A stretch of DNA of 64,000 nt from Lantana camara (GCA_037501455.1 CM074860.1:49796501-49860500); one strand, 5' to 3'; positions 1 to 10,664 are shown, numbered from the stretch's first letter. Program-made: numbers and translations. Notes: generated by a model from the sequence alone, not told the origin.

Positions 1-156
1 GTTTTGTATTACTTTGGGGTATAGTCCCGCCTAGCTCGTCTCCTCTTTTATTGTCACCCGTTCGCTATAGGTTAGTTCATGTACGGATTGTCCATTTCGT
101 ATGTGGATCGGCCTATAGTGCGGGGGTGTGGTATCTCTACGTATAGGGGTGCTACA
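1..156 (+). repeat. Element A 5' LTR, last 156 bp
   Basis: This segment ends in GGGGTGCTACA and is followed by the primer site. It matches the end of the 3' LTR (6228-6384) with a few substitutions and a 1-base length difference near 120. It contains TCCCGCCTAGC and CTATAGG/CCTATAG inverted segments, which recur near the end of most LTRs in the window. Confidence 0.92.
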
Positions 157-163
157 TCTAAGG

Positions 164-237
164 TGGTATCAGAACCCGGTTGCAAAACCGAGGTTCTAGT
201 GTCGTGTCGTGTCAAGTCTAGGTCGAACGGCATAGGA
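164..237 (+). other. Element A primer-binding site, PBS hairpin and leader motif
   Basis: TGGTATCAGA at 164 is the site for initiator tRNA-Met. GAACC (172-176) can pair with GGTTC (192-196), and CGGTT (177-181) with AACCG (186-190), around a GCAA loop. TAGGTCGAACGGCATAGGA lies at 219-237, 55 nt from the PBS start. The hairpin and the 19-nt motif recur at the same spacing in D, G and L. Priming is the known PBS role; the hairpin and motif roles are inferred. Confidence 0.85.
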
Positions 238-2575
238 TTAATTGGTAATTTGTGAGTCTTGCATCTTACTTGGAGCTACTTGAATCTATTTGAATTTCTT
301 GAATTAGTTAAATTACTTGATAATCTGTGCCTTGACTTGATTTCTGTTATTAATTGTTAATTAATCGATCTTGAAATTATTTGAAATTATGTGATTAACG
401 TGTTTTATTTTAAACATGGATAATTATTTGTTACATCTTATATTAAATTCTTGGTGGAGACATTAATTATGTGACAATTATGTGACATGAGCACGCCTCA
501 CCCACATGCATTTATTTCAAAGAAGGTTGTGAGTTACAGGTTGTGGAAAGAATATCAAACCATGGCCACTTGCTCGATGGTTTTGAGCTTCTATGGGATT
601 TGAGAAGGGTGTGCAAGTGGGGCCAAAATCAGGGCGTGGAAGGAAAGTCAATTAAATATTTTCAATCGAAGTACAAGTTGGGAATGCATTTGGGTTTAAA
701 TCAATTGGATTCAAATTCCTCACACGACAGTCAGAAAAGATGGAACAATCAGTTGTGGGGAAACCAACATGTTCGGGATTCTACATTCGGGTAAGACGGG
801 TTTATCTTCAGATTCAAGATAAATTGACGTATTGAGAGAATACCTGGATTATCGTTGGAGATCAATTCGAAAAAAAAAGAAAGAGAAGAAAATTTCGAAG
901 ATGCCTAAACCGGGAGTCTAATAATAAGGAGAAGGGTACTCCTGGGAAAAGGGCTTTAAAGATGGTCGACTATGATGTGGTTAAATTGGAAGATATGGAG
1001 CAACAAGTAGAAGCATTTAAATTTGAGAATTACCAACTCGGATCATCAATTCACAGAGAGTGTTACCCAGGAATTTTAGACCAAGGATCAAGTATGGAAA
1101 AGGTCAAAAGACAAGTTCACCGGGTTATGATTCCACAGAATGAAATCCGGAGTGAGAGAATCAACTAAGTGAATTTCGGTTACTAAATGAGGTACATTAG
1201 TCTGAAAAGGAAGTTTATTCCATTCGGGGACGAGGTGGAAAAAAAATTGAGGGAATTAATTATTCAAGGATCGAAAGAATAGCCAAGAAAGGAATTCAGT
1301 TAGTTGGAAACAAGATTTAAGTCAAGAAAGGAAACAATTTCAATAATTCTGATTAAGTTAGAAGAATCAAATAGTCTGTTATGGGAAGCTAGGATGTGAA
1401 AAGTTTTATAATCAGGGGGAATGAGTTTATTTTCCAGATTTAATTTGGATTGCCATGTGAGAGCGCGAATCTGGAAATTTGGAGTAACAAATGAAAATGG
1501 TAAAGAATGATGAGGAACAAAGGAAAGGGAATTATATGTTCAAGGCAAAGGCAAGTAAGAAGACAAGTCCTACGATTTCTTTAATTCCTAAAGATTAGAT
1601 TTAAAGGATTTCAATCACGGTGGCAATTTGGAGAATCAGGATAATAACGGGAGATTATGGTTCAAGAGGAGTTCGGAAGTTAATTCCATAAATGGAGCCG
1701 AATTGGAATTCGAGAGTTTTGTTTGGGGAATCATACGGTTACACCAGCTTATGCAAGAAAATTTTACCAAGGAGGTAATTATGGTAATAATCAACAAAGC
1801 TTAACTTTCATGGAAATAAAGTGAGAGAAGAGATGGGAAAATAGCATGGTTCGGGATTTCAATTAAGAAAAGGATAAAGGAAGCTCAGCACTTCAGTGGA
1901 TATAGAATTGAAAGACTATCATGTTAAAGATTCTATCTAGTTGGGTATTTCTAGATCCAAACTGAATTGTCGTGTGTGAGGGCATGTTAAAAGACGCGAA
2001 GCAACAAATGGAAACGATAAAGAAAGGCAAGGAGTTGCTAGGTGGATATTGGGCGATCAAGTATAAGCAATGAAAAGGGAGTCAGTTAGCTATTGGAGCT
2101 CCTAAAGAGTAAACCGGGAATTTTGGATCAAAGTAACAATCATGAAGAAGATTCAAGCAACCATTAGGGATGTGACTATTGAAGAACAGGCAGGATACTA
2201 ATTTCGTGAGCGTAGTGGACTTCGGGTTCAAGCAATTGTAATCTCAAGTTGTGGAAATGTTCAAGTAATATCAGAAAATTTTAAAGATTTGGAAGACCGT
2301 GGGAAAACAGGAAATGATTACCAGCTCAATACAAGCTTATAATTCAACGAACAAGGAGTTACATGTCGAGATAAAATTTTCCAGTACTCCGGTGATAGGT
2401 TCAATGCATCCATAAGCACGTGCATCATACGCTACTTTAATTTTAAATTTCTTTACATATATGTGATTTCCCCGATTGAGCTTAATTGTTCCAACGTGCT
2501 GAATTATTACTTCTAAGTGTGATATGTGCATTGGCATATTAATTCAACATGCATATCCAGTGTCTTGATTACAGG
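238..2575 (+). other. Element A decayed leader, no gene recognised
   Basis: Purine-rich AT-rich DNA with stop codons in all frames and no domain I can recognise. It ends at a splice-acceptor-like TCTTGATTACAG (AG at 2573-2574), 1 nt before the gag-like ATG at 2576. It may be a decayed leader intron or the remains of deleted coding sequence. Confidence 0.5.
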
Positions 2576-3316
2576 ATGTCTCAAGGTCACCCTCCTCAGG
2601 AACAAGTGCCTAGGGTTTCTCCGCATTTACCCCCTCCGGTTCCACCTCAGGAATTTTTCGAGTCCTTGGTTTGCTTAGTGGATCAGAGGATAAAAGAGTA
2701 TGTTTCCTCAGTGCCACGAGTCTTATCATCACAGCCGGGCCAAATTTCGATAGCATTTAGGGAATTTCAGAACCAACCATCCTGAAGATCCTCTGAAGGG
2801 AATAGGGATTCTACCGGGTCACAACTCAAGAAAATCAAAAGAGTGTGGGAACTAACTCCACGTGGCTCCCAAGAGAAAGTACGAGACATCACCTCTTTTG
2901 AGGCAAGAAAGTCTAATCCTCAACCCGGGCAGACCTTAAGTTCAAAATCAGGACAACCTCTCAACAAAGGAAAGCGGCCTATCACTTGTCCTACTCCGGT
3001 ACCTCAAGAAAGACCTCGCAAGAAAAAGAAACAATCACTTGGATCGAGTTCGGGAGCCCCACGTATCCCAGCTTCAACAACATCTTCCGGGAAACTTCTT
3101 TGCAATTATTGTGGACGCGATAACCACAAGTATGATGGCTGTAGGAGACGGTTGGGATTATGTCTCTACTGTGGGAGTGATGAGCATCAAATAGATACAT
3201 GTTCCAAGCTGCACAAGAAATCTACCAGGGGTGCAAGACTACTTGTTCGAGTCCGGGAAGGTGCTCTTGGGAGGGGTGTGCAAAATGCAAATGTGAATTT
3301 GATCCGGGAAAGATAA
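2576..3316 (+). pseudogene. Mini-gag with two zinc knuckles (element A)
   Basis: This is a gag-like reading frame of about 246 codons, broken once by TGA at 2783-2785 with the frame open on both sides. The N-terminus is proline/glutamine-rich and resembles the start of the L gag: the PPQEFFE...DQR segment and FREFQNQ match MDPENFMERL...DQR and LREFKNQN. The capsid-like middle seen in C and L is absent, and the frame passes straight to a basic linker. Two CCHC knuckles follow, CNYCGRDNHKYDGC (about residues 178-191) and CLYCGSDEHQIDTC. It ends before the purine tract, with no protease. A capsid-less gag could at most bind nucleic acid. ATG 2576 was chosen because it follows an acceptor-like CAG. 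Confidence 0.72.
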
Positions 3317-3573
3317 GGTATCAATTACATACATGATACAACCACCGGTGAACGGTACATTCAATCATGCATATCACGTGCATCATGTATCTTATTGTTA
3401 TTATATTTAAATTCGTGTTCTTGGCAAATTAGTTAATCATGAATGGTAATTATGTGATTAAAATGGTTTTATTTGTCTATATGATATTTACCTCACTATT
3501 ATGATCCCCCTTAACCATGTAACAATTATGACCTTGTGCTTACAATCTGTCTGTAAATTACTTTCTTATATTC

Positions 3574-3675
3574 GAGAGACGGGGTTCTCTCCTTCTTGTT
3601 GAGAAATGGGGTTTTCTCATTCCTTGCTGAAAGACGGGGTTCTTTCATTCTTGTTCAAGAGACGGGGTTCTCTTA
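3574..3675 (+). repeat. Tandem hairpin array near the polypurine tract (A)
   Basis: Four units start at 3574, 3601, 3629 and 3657, a pitch of 27-28 bp. Their arms are GAGAGA/TCTCTC, GAGAAA/TTTCTC, GAAAGA/TCTTTC and AAGAGA/TCTCTT around a GGGG-containing loop. Arm substitutions are matched on the other side. The same array type occurs in D (25052-25156) and G (46613-46982). Confidence 0.85.
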
Positions 3676-3730
3676 TGACTTGTGCATCGTTTTAAAACTT
3701 GACAGTGGACCTGGGGACTAGGTCCTTTTA

Positions 3731-3743
3731 AGGGGGGGAGAGT
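3731..3743 (+). other. Element A polypurine tract
   Basis: AGGGGGGGAGAGT directly precedes the 3' LTR start TGTAACG, the usual position of the plus-strand primer. Confidence 0.88.
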
Positions 3744-4284
3744 TGTAACGCCCCGATTTTATTTATTAATATCTTATGTTTAAAATAATTTTAGAAATTA
3801 TGTTTCATAATATTTTCATAAAATTCCATGAAGTCATATTAAACTTATAATTTATTTCGTAACTTGAAAACATCTATTGCATGAAATAATTACCGGAAAT
3901 GCTTTAATTACCCAAATTGCCCCTACTTGGTTATTTTCTTAATTTTGGGGACTAAATTGCATAACTTTCCAAGGACTTGATTGATCATATTTCGAAACTA
4001 CAACTCCCCAATGGCACGACTTGCACACTTAAAGGATTAAATGGCAAATTGTGGTATTTCACACAAATCAAAAAATGGATGAATCGGTATATCGTCTTCA
4101 AGCTTCCAAGTTGATTCATTTGTGATCATATCATCTCCAAATTTGCTTCCTTGCTCACCGAACCTCAGCCCCAACAAATAAGAAAAGATTTCTTCCGTTT
4201 GCATCAAGAATTTCCAAGAAATATTCCAAGAATTGGAGTTGATCATCATCTTCATTCATTTCTTCATCTCTTTTCCATTCCAAG

Positions 4285-5966
4285 GTTGGTAGTTGCATGA
4301 GTTGATGAGTTTGATTATATTTGAAGGAGCTAGGGTTTGAGGATTATGTGATAGATGGATTATTTGTAGTTGGAAGCATGATTAGGGGATCATCTCTTGA
4401 GTTATTGCATGATTTCTAGCTTGAATTATTGAATATTTGGTATGAATGATCAAGTTGGATCATGTGCTTCAAACTTTGAATTCTTGATGGTTTTCCATGT
4501 TTTATGTGTTTAAAGGTTAGATTATCATCTTATGAACATGTGTGCATCAGAAGTGTCAGAAATAATAACATTTTGGGGATCAAAATTGGATTGTTGTAGC
4601 TTTGTTGCTCTTTGCCGAGAGCCTCCCCTGTTTTGGTCTGTTTCTGTAAGTTGCAGAAACAGGGAACGACCGTTCCCAACCTCAAGGCATTGTGGGAACG
4701 GACGTTCCCCTCTTTTAAACAAAAACAAGGTGGCCGAGCATGGGAACGGCCGTTCCCATTTTTGGCCTTGCGCCGGAAGGGCCGTTCCCAGCTAAGGCGC
4801 ATTTCTAAAATTGAAATCGTTGGCGCGTTTTTGGGATTCATGAGAACGACCGTTCCCATTTACAGAGGGAACCCGGAACGGCCGTTCCCACCTGGATTGC
4901 AGAACAAAATATTCTGCATAAAATTACATTTTTAGCCCCTCGATCCGACGACATCTTTGACCCCGAATTGCTTTTATATGATCTCATATGTACTGAAACA
5001 AGATGTTTTCATGCCACATTGTGATTTGTGCGTCATCTCGTTGCATTTTGCCGTTCATCATATTTGGTCTATTTAGAGTCAAGTCTCACGTGTACACGTC
5101 TATTTTGCACAGACCAGCTTCATAAGGACGAGGAGCAAGCCCCGTAGGCCGTGCCCTACGTGTATTTTGTCGGTAAAGGTGAGATTTAATTGTTAGTTAT
5201 ATAGAACCCGTATATCCTTTATGTGATATTTCGGCCAAAAAGGTATTTATATTTATAGTCTCTATAAATCATTGATCATTTCAAGTCGTGTTCAAGCAAG
5301 CAAGCAAGCCATGTATTGTTTCGTGCATGTTTTCGGCGAGTAGCATGATCGTTCACGTTTGGGCCCGAGGGTAGTGACTAGAGCCAACCGGGAAAGCAAG
5401 GGCTGACGGGTAACTCTGGCGCTATCCTCACCACATTTGGGGTCACCCCTGAATCCACTAGGAGGTTAGTGGAGGAAGGAGCTCCGGGCTTAGGGATTCA
5501 TGTACCCTCTGCTCAATGAGATTGGATGTTGGGGCCTTACAATCCCATCATCAAACCGGAGGAAGAAGGAGACTGGGGACGAGTCCGACACCATGGATGT
5601 GCCTCGGGTTATTGCATGATTTCCATTCCATGAACCTGCTATATGATTACACTATTGCACGATTGCACGATAATGGCATTGCATGATCACCTATTTATTG
5701 ATAATCAAGCAAGCATGTACATGTTCATTTGGAGTTCGGTTGGAGACCGCCCTCACTCGTCGGGGCCATGTATTGATTGATTGCATGAAATGAACCAGTA
5801 ATTAATATTGATAGTTGTAATCTCGGGCGAGTTCTCTGTTATTGTGAACGTATAATACTCTTAATTATAAAACTTTACCCGAGGTTATAACTTGCATGTT
5901 AACTGCGCTAATATATAAGTATTGCCCCTCACTCAGTCTTCCATGGACTGACCCCCCACCTTTCAG
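4285..5966 (+). other. Predicted LTR-resident intron (A 3' LTR)
   Basis: The donor CAAG|GTTGGT follows a pyrimidine-rich exon-like stretch. The acceptor CACCTTTCAG|GTTG sits 14 nt after CTGAC (5948-5952), which fits a plant branch point. CAGTC (5934-5938) and GACTG (5946-5950) can form a hairpin over it. The same order recurs in other LTRs of the window. Splicing is predicted, not shown. Confidence 0.5.
4662..4889 (+). repeat. Six paired 16-bp palindromes, GGGAACGGCCGTTCCC type
   Basis: Copies start at 4662, 4694, 4742, 4774, 4842 and 4874. Start-to-start distances are 32, 48, 32, 68 and 32, so the six form three pairs, each 32 bp apart. GGGAACGGCCGTTCCC at 4742 is perfect; the others carry one to three changes. 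The array lies inside the predicted LTR intron. Confidence 0.92.
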
Positions 5967-6384
5967 GTTGTTGCGGTCGTGTGCTAGGCGGGAGTCTGAG
6001 TCGTATCTTATCGTCCAGCCGGGTCTAGCACTTCACACATTTCCATGATCTTGCTTTTGTCTTGTCCTGAGTTAGTACGTTATAGTTCTTGATATATTCG
6101 GGACTTTTACTTGTATGATAATGTATTGATATATGTTGGTATATATTAGTATCTATATCGTTGATGTAATTATGGTACCTATATGTATTTACGAATTAAT
6201 GCTTCCGCTTTCAACTTTTATGTCTTGGTTTTGTATTACTTTGGTGTATAGTCCCGCCTAGCTCGTCTTCTCTTTTATTGTCACCCGTTCGCTATAGGTT
6301 AGTTCATGTACGGATTGTCCATTTCGTATGTGGATCGGCCTATAGTGAAGGGGGTGTGGTATCTCTACGTATAGGGGTGCTACA

Positions 6385-6468
6385 TATAGCCCTTTCGAAA
6401 GCCAAAACTTGATCACAGTTCATAAACATATCATATATCACATATATTTAACTATATCTAAAATATAT
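6385..6468. other. Spacer between elements A and B
   Basis: 84 bp of AT-rich DNA between the end of A and the start of the B LTR. Nothing recognisable. Confidence 0.6.
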
Positions 6469-7644
6469 TATAACAGCCGTACTCAGGGCCGAGTCGGGAG
6501 AGGTAAGTACAGGGTTGATCTAGAAGCGTTTATTATCTCGATCCCTATTTATTCTCTTCATGCATTGCATTCTTATGTGACTTATGTGCTCTTATGTGCT
6601 ACAGTTCTAATTAAAAGTTCGTAAATTTAATTCTTTCCTTTATTAAGCCTGTACCTCGAAACTCTTCTCATAGAATCTTAGAAATCCATTATTTGTTCCT
6701 CTCTAGCACCTAAAATCCCTTCATATGCTTCAAAACCTATTCCTACAATTTGAGGTTGAAAATTCCAAAAATACCCCTAAAGCCCTAGATTTTTCCTAAA
6801 TTTTAATTTATTCCCCGAAACACTTTCCCCTACTCAATAATATAGCCAATTAGATCCTCACATTATTTTGAGGATTTTAACATTTTCCGTAAACCATGAT
6901 TCCCATCCTAACTCAAGTAGTATCAAAACCGTCTAAAAACCCTAGTCACTATTCATACCGTAAAACAACTTTTTATCCATTCACTTTTTGATATTCAATA
7001 TTACAGTCAAAACGATCCTTGAATTATTTTATGAATTTTCATACATTTACCAAAACTTGATTCCAATCGTAGCATATTTTATAAATATTTTCTTTTTAAA
7101 AAAATTATCATTTTGCTTTAAATAATTAGCTTTCATTCAATATTCAAAATTATACTTAAAACGTTTCTTGAATTTTTCTCTAAACTATGATAATTTTTCC
7201 AACCTTTAAACTTCATCATAGCTTCGTTTATATAATTTTATCATGATTTTCATCATCTCTAACTTTCATAACTTATAAACGAAAAACCTAAATATCTCAC
7301 ATTTATAATCATAACGAAGCTTATTTTACACTCATTCTTTCATTATTTTTACCACTTCAAGTTTTCGTCTCTCGACTCTTGAATAAATTTTATATTATTT
7401 TGTATTTATTTTATTCACTATGACATCATTCATGACATCACTTTCCTAAAATAGCAATTTCTAAAAATAGAAAATTTAGAAGAGTGAATCTAATTCTTCC
7501 ACATCTCTTACAAGAATTCCATACAATTGTCAAACTAAAATTCTTCCACATTTCCTCCATAATTTCACAACACTTGTGTGACTTGAAAATCTCCACATCT
7601 CTAAAATACTCTTAGAAATTGCTATAAGACCCCTAATTCCTACC

Positions 7645-7652
7645 TATAAATA
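7645..7652 (+). promoter_or_regulatory. Element B TATA box
   Basis: CCTATAAATACCC matches the C LTR (TATAAATA, reverse strand of 11200-11207). It lies about 117 bp before the donor-like site, so transcription probably starts near 7675. Confidence 0.7.
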
Positions 7653-8956
7653 CCCTTCAAGAGATCATTTCTAACTCACAAATCTCTTCACTTCCTATAC
7701 ACAAAACACTCTCTTCTCTCCCCTCACAACTCACGAACCACACTCCCCCAAAACTCTCAAGGTTAGTTTTTTTTTTTTTTTTTTTATGCTTTAAGTTATG
7801 CTTTAAATTATGTTTTATTTTATATTTAATTCATGCTTTAATTTATGTTTTATTTCATATTTAATTTATATTTTATATGCTTTATATTATGTTTAGAAAT
7901 TCATGATAGGAAATTATGTTTTAGGAATTTATATTTTATAAATTTAGGTTAGGAATTTAAATTGTAAAAATGCATGTTTATTATATGAATTTATTTAAAT
8001 ATGTGTTCATATGTTCATAATTATGTTCTTGAATATTAGAAGAAATGCATGCTTAGGAAATTTAATTAGGAATTATTTTTCATGAGAAATTTATATATTT
8101 TTCTACATTATGTCTCAAATTTTATGTTATAAATATGAACATGATCTAGTATGTCTAATATATTCTATGAATATTCAAATAGACTTAAGAACATGTTCTT
8201 GATGTTCTTGAAGTATGTGTGTGTACTGTGTGCTAGTGTGTGTTTGACTTTGTGTTTAAAAGTGTTTAATCCCCAAAGGTTAAATAGTAACCGTTTTTCA
8301 ATAGTAACTTTGACTTTTAATTTCAAATGAAGACTTTGACTCATAAAATCTTGTAGAGATTTTAAATATTAATATAAAATAATATTTTGAAATTTTAAAA
8401 AATAACTTTTACCTAGAATTTCCAAAAATCGGGGATTAAATAAGGATTTCCAAAATATAACTCTAGCTTAGCAGAATTTCTTGTACATTGTTTATTCAAG
8501 TAGTAAGACTTAGTCATAAGCCAGTAGTAGTACTTTCAGGCAAGGACATAATCAAAGAGTGGAACCCTAAGGATTTTTTCCTAATCCGTCAAGATACTCG
8601 GAGAGGGTTAAAATATTTTCAACTGGAATCGTGATAAAATATTTAATTTATTTTATTGAATTTCTTTTCAAATATTATTATTCCTTTTGGGAAAATTGCT
8701 TCATATGTCCAAAATTCATATATTTACCCGAAAGTACTTAGTACTTTCTCCCGATAAATATTCTCGTCTTGCAAGTAAAACTATAGTTTTCTTATGGGCC
8801 CGGTGGTCATAGTACAAGTAGTAGTCCGGGAGGCAAGGGCCGAGGTTTACTATTGTACCAGCCGCCAACTAGATCTTGATGATGGTCTAACCGGAGGTTG
8901 GTTATTCCACATCAAGTGACGGGAAAAGGTACGTCCCTCCCACAATATTGTTCATC

Positions 8957-8984
8957 GTCACTAGGGTTTGCTCCCCTACGTGAC
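8957..8984 (+). repeat. 28-bp inverted repeat in B LTR
   Basis: Arms GTCACTAGGG and CCCTA-c-GTGAC surround a short loop. The C LTRs have the equivalent at 9730-9757 and 18874-18901. Confidence 0.7.
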
Positions 8985-9010
8985 ACTAAGGGGTGAAGGC
9001 TGGTATTATC

Positions 9011-9015
9011 GTATT
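9011..9015 (+). repeat. Target-site duplication of C, left copy (GTATT)
   Basis: GTATT here and at 21487-21491 flank C exactly, proving insertion into the B LTR. Confidence 0.95.
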
Positions 9016-9653
9016 TGTAGCGCCCCTTAACACTACAACCCCGCACCGTAGTACTCCCTGAGTGGATGTGAGACCTAGCACTCGAGAAATACTCCGGCGA
9101 ACGGACAAGACTATGTAATACCAGAGTATGAAATTCAAAGGCAACAAAAAATAAACTTGAGCAAATAAAAGGGGACAATACATAACAAAGCACATATTAT
9201 TAAGTTGGATAAGTGTTTACAGCAAAAGTTCTGACTTTAGAGAAGAGTGCTTATTGTAAGATGTACATGCACTCGTGATTACTCTAATTGACTGGAATGT
9301 GACACCTTAAAGCTTCAAGATACCTCTAAGGCGTCGCTGTATAGATTCCTAAAATCATGAATTGAAAGAACAGGAGGGTTAGTCAAAATGACTAAGTGAC
9401 GGGGGTTGAGGGTTATGATTGTAAGCAAGATTTTTGAAGTGTTTTGACCAAGGAAGTCTTGGTTTGAAATGTATATACTATATAGTAACAAATAAATATA
9501 TGACAATAATATCCGGTTCATATTGTTTTGAAATAATAGGAGTAGGGTGAATATAGGCTATACTTTAGAAAATCTATGAACCGTTTTGAAAATGATTTTG
9601 ATGCCGGCAAGCTAAGCGTCTCCAACCTTAACTCCTTAAAACCAAGAATATTC

Positions 9654-9757
9654 GTAACGACATTGATCAAGATGTCGTTACTCAGTAAAAAGAAATACAA
9701 CAATACAATACCATCCTTCTTCCTCCAGTGTCACCTCAGGGAGCTACCCCTAGTGAC
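9654..9757 (-). repeat. Two 28-bp inverted repeats in C LTR
   Basis: 9654-9681 has perfect 10-nt arms GTAACGACAT/ATGTCGTTAC. 9730-9757 has arms GTCAC/GTGAC, with inner CAGGG/CCCTA partly pairing. The centres are 76 bp apart. In B the first has arms GTACCGACAC/GTGTCGCTAC: the inner pair changed from T:A to C:G on both sides. Confidence 0.8.
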
Positions 9758-10664
9758 GATATACATGAATTTGGGAGGGACGTACCTTTTCCCGTCACTT
9801 GGTGTGGAATAACTAACCTCCAGTTAGACCATCACCAAGATCTAGTTGGCGGCTGGTATAATAGTAGACCTCGGCCCGTGCCTCCCGGACTACTACTTCT
9901 ACCAAGACCACCGGGCCCATAGGAAAAACAATAACTTTACTTGCAAGACGAGAATATTTACCCGTAAGAAAGTACTAAGTACTTTTCGGGTAAATGTATG
10001 GTTTCAATAATTAACAAGAATTATTTTCCCATAAAGGGAAGGATAACTTGAAAGAAATTCAAGAAATAAAGTAAAGTATTTTATCATGATTTCAGTTGAA
10101 AAGATTTAAAACCCTCACCGGTACCGAGATTTAAGTGGAACTGTGAGGATTCCACTCTTCGATCCTATGTTCGCCTGAAAGTAATAACTACTACTGGCTT
10201 AGAACTAGGTTCTTAGTTCCTAACTAACTAATTACACACAATACTACAATGAAATAATTAGAGAAGATACACGTTATGTAATGCGTTAAAGATTTCCCGG
10301 TAAACCCTAAATTTACCCGTTTAAGGGAGTTTGATTAACAAATTAGGGTTTATGGGATCTTTAACTAATCAAATATTTATCAACCATACTGTAATTCTAA
10401 TTGTAAGATTTGAAATGAAATTCAAGGTTTAATTTGACAATGTAGGTTATCTTTTGAAAAATATTACATAGTTGATTGATTTTTGGAAAAATTTAGGAAA
10501 AATATTTCTTTAAAAATTCCAAAACTTATTTTATAATTATTTTTATAATAATTTCGAAATTAATTGGATTTTGGTTGACCAAAAGTCAAAATTACTATTA
10601 AAAACATTTACTATTCAATTTCATATGAATTAAACACTTTATAACACAAAATCAAATTCATACA

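Larger units (their letters stand above)
1..6384 (+). mobile_element. Element A: non-autonomous Gypsy-like LTR retrotransposon (5' end outside window)
   Basis: Two copies of one LTR flank a 3.6-kb internal region. Positions 1-156 match 6228-6384 almost base for base, and a tRNA-Met primer site follows the first copy. A purine tract precedes the second copy, which runs TGTAACGCCCC to GGGGTGCTACA. The internal region has only a short gag-like reading frame with zinc knuckles. No protease, RT, RNase H or integrase motif is visible, so the element must have been mobilised in trans. Long LTRs plus a pol-less interior fit a LARD-type derivative of a Tekay/Del-like chromovirus, by inference from element L. 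The left target duplication lies outside the window. Confidence 0.88.
3744..6384 (+). repeat. Element A 3' LTR (2641 bp)
   Basis: The LTR runs from TGTAACGCCCCG to GGTGCTACA after the polypurine tract. LTR K (53731-56148) belongs to the same family. In order it holds a donor-like CAAG|GTTGGT at 4284/4285, the palindrome array 4662-4889, a conserved block near 5360-5530 that includes GGGCTGACGGGTAAC, a hairpin with CTGAC at 5934-5952, and an acceptor-like TTTCAG at 5961-5966. GCTAGGCGGGA and TCCCGCCTAGC then form an inverted pair toward the end. Confidence 0.92.
6469..9015 (+). repeat. Element B 5' LTR, first part
   Basis: It starts TATAACAGCCGTACTCAGGG, matching the reverse complement of the C LTR start (12343 leftward) with clear divergence. 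It holds a TATA box (7645-7652), a donor-like CTCAAG|GTTAG at 7761/7762, a T tract at 7768-7785 and a 28-bp inverted repeat (8957-8984). It is interrupted at 9015 by C. Confidence 0.9.

Noticed and set aside
4662..4889. Possible CRISPR array
   Set aside because: Units are palindromes with unequal, related spacers inside a plant LTR, and no cas genes are present.
4532..4935. Overlapping frames on both strands over the palindrome array
   Set aside because: Palindromic units give open frames on both strands; this is a by-product of the repeat.
9728..9922. Proline-rich 64-codon frame repeated at 18872-19066
   Set aside because: It lies inside the C LTR, appears twice only because LTRs are duplicated, and covers inverted repeats. 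No gene support.
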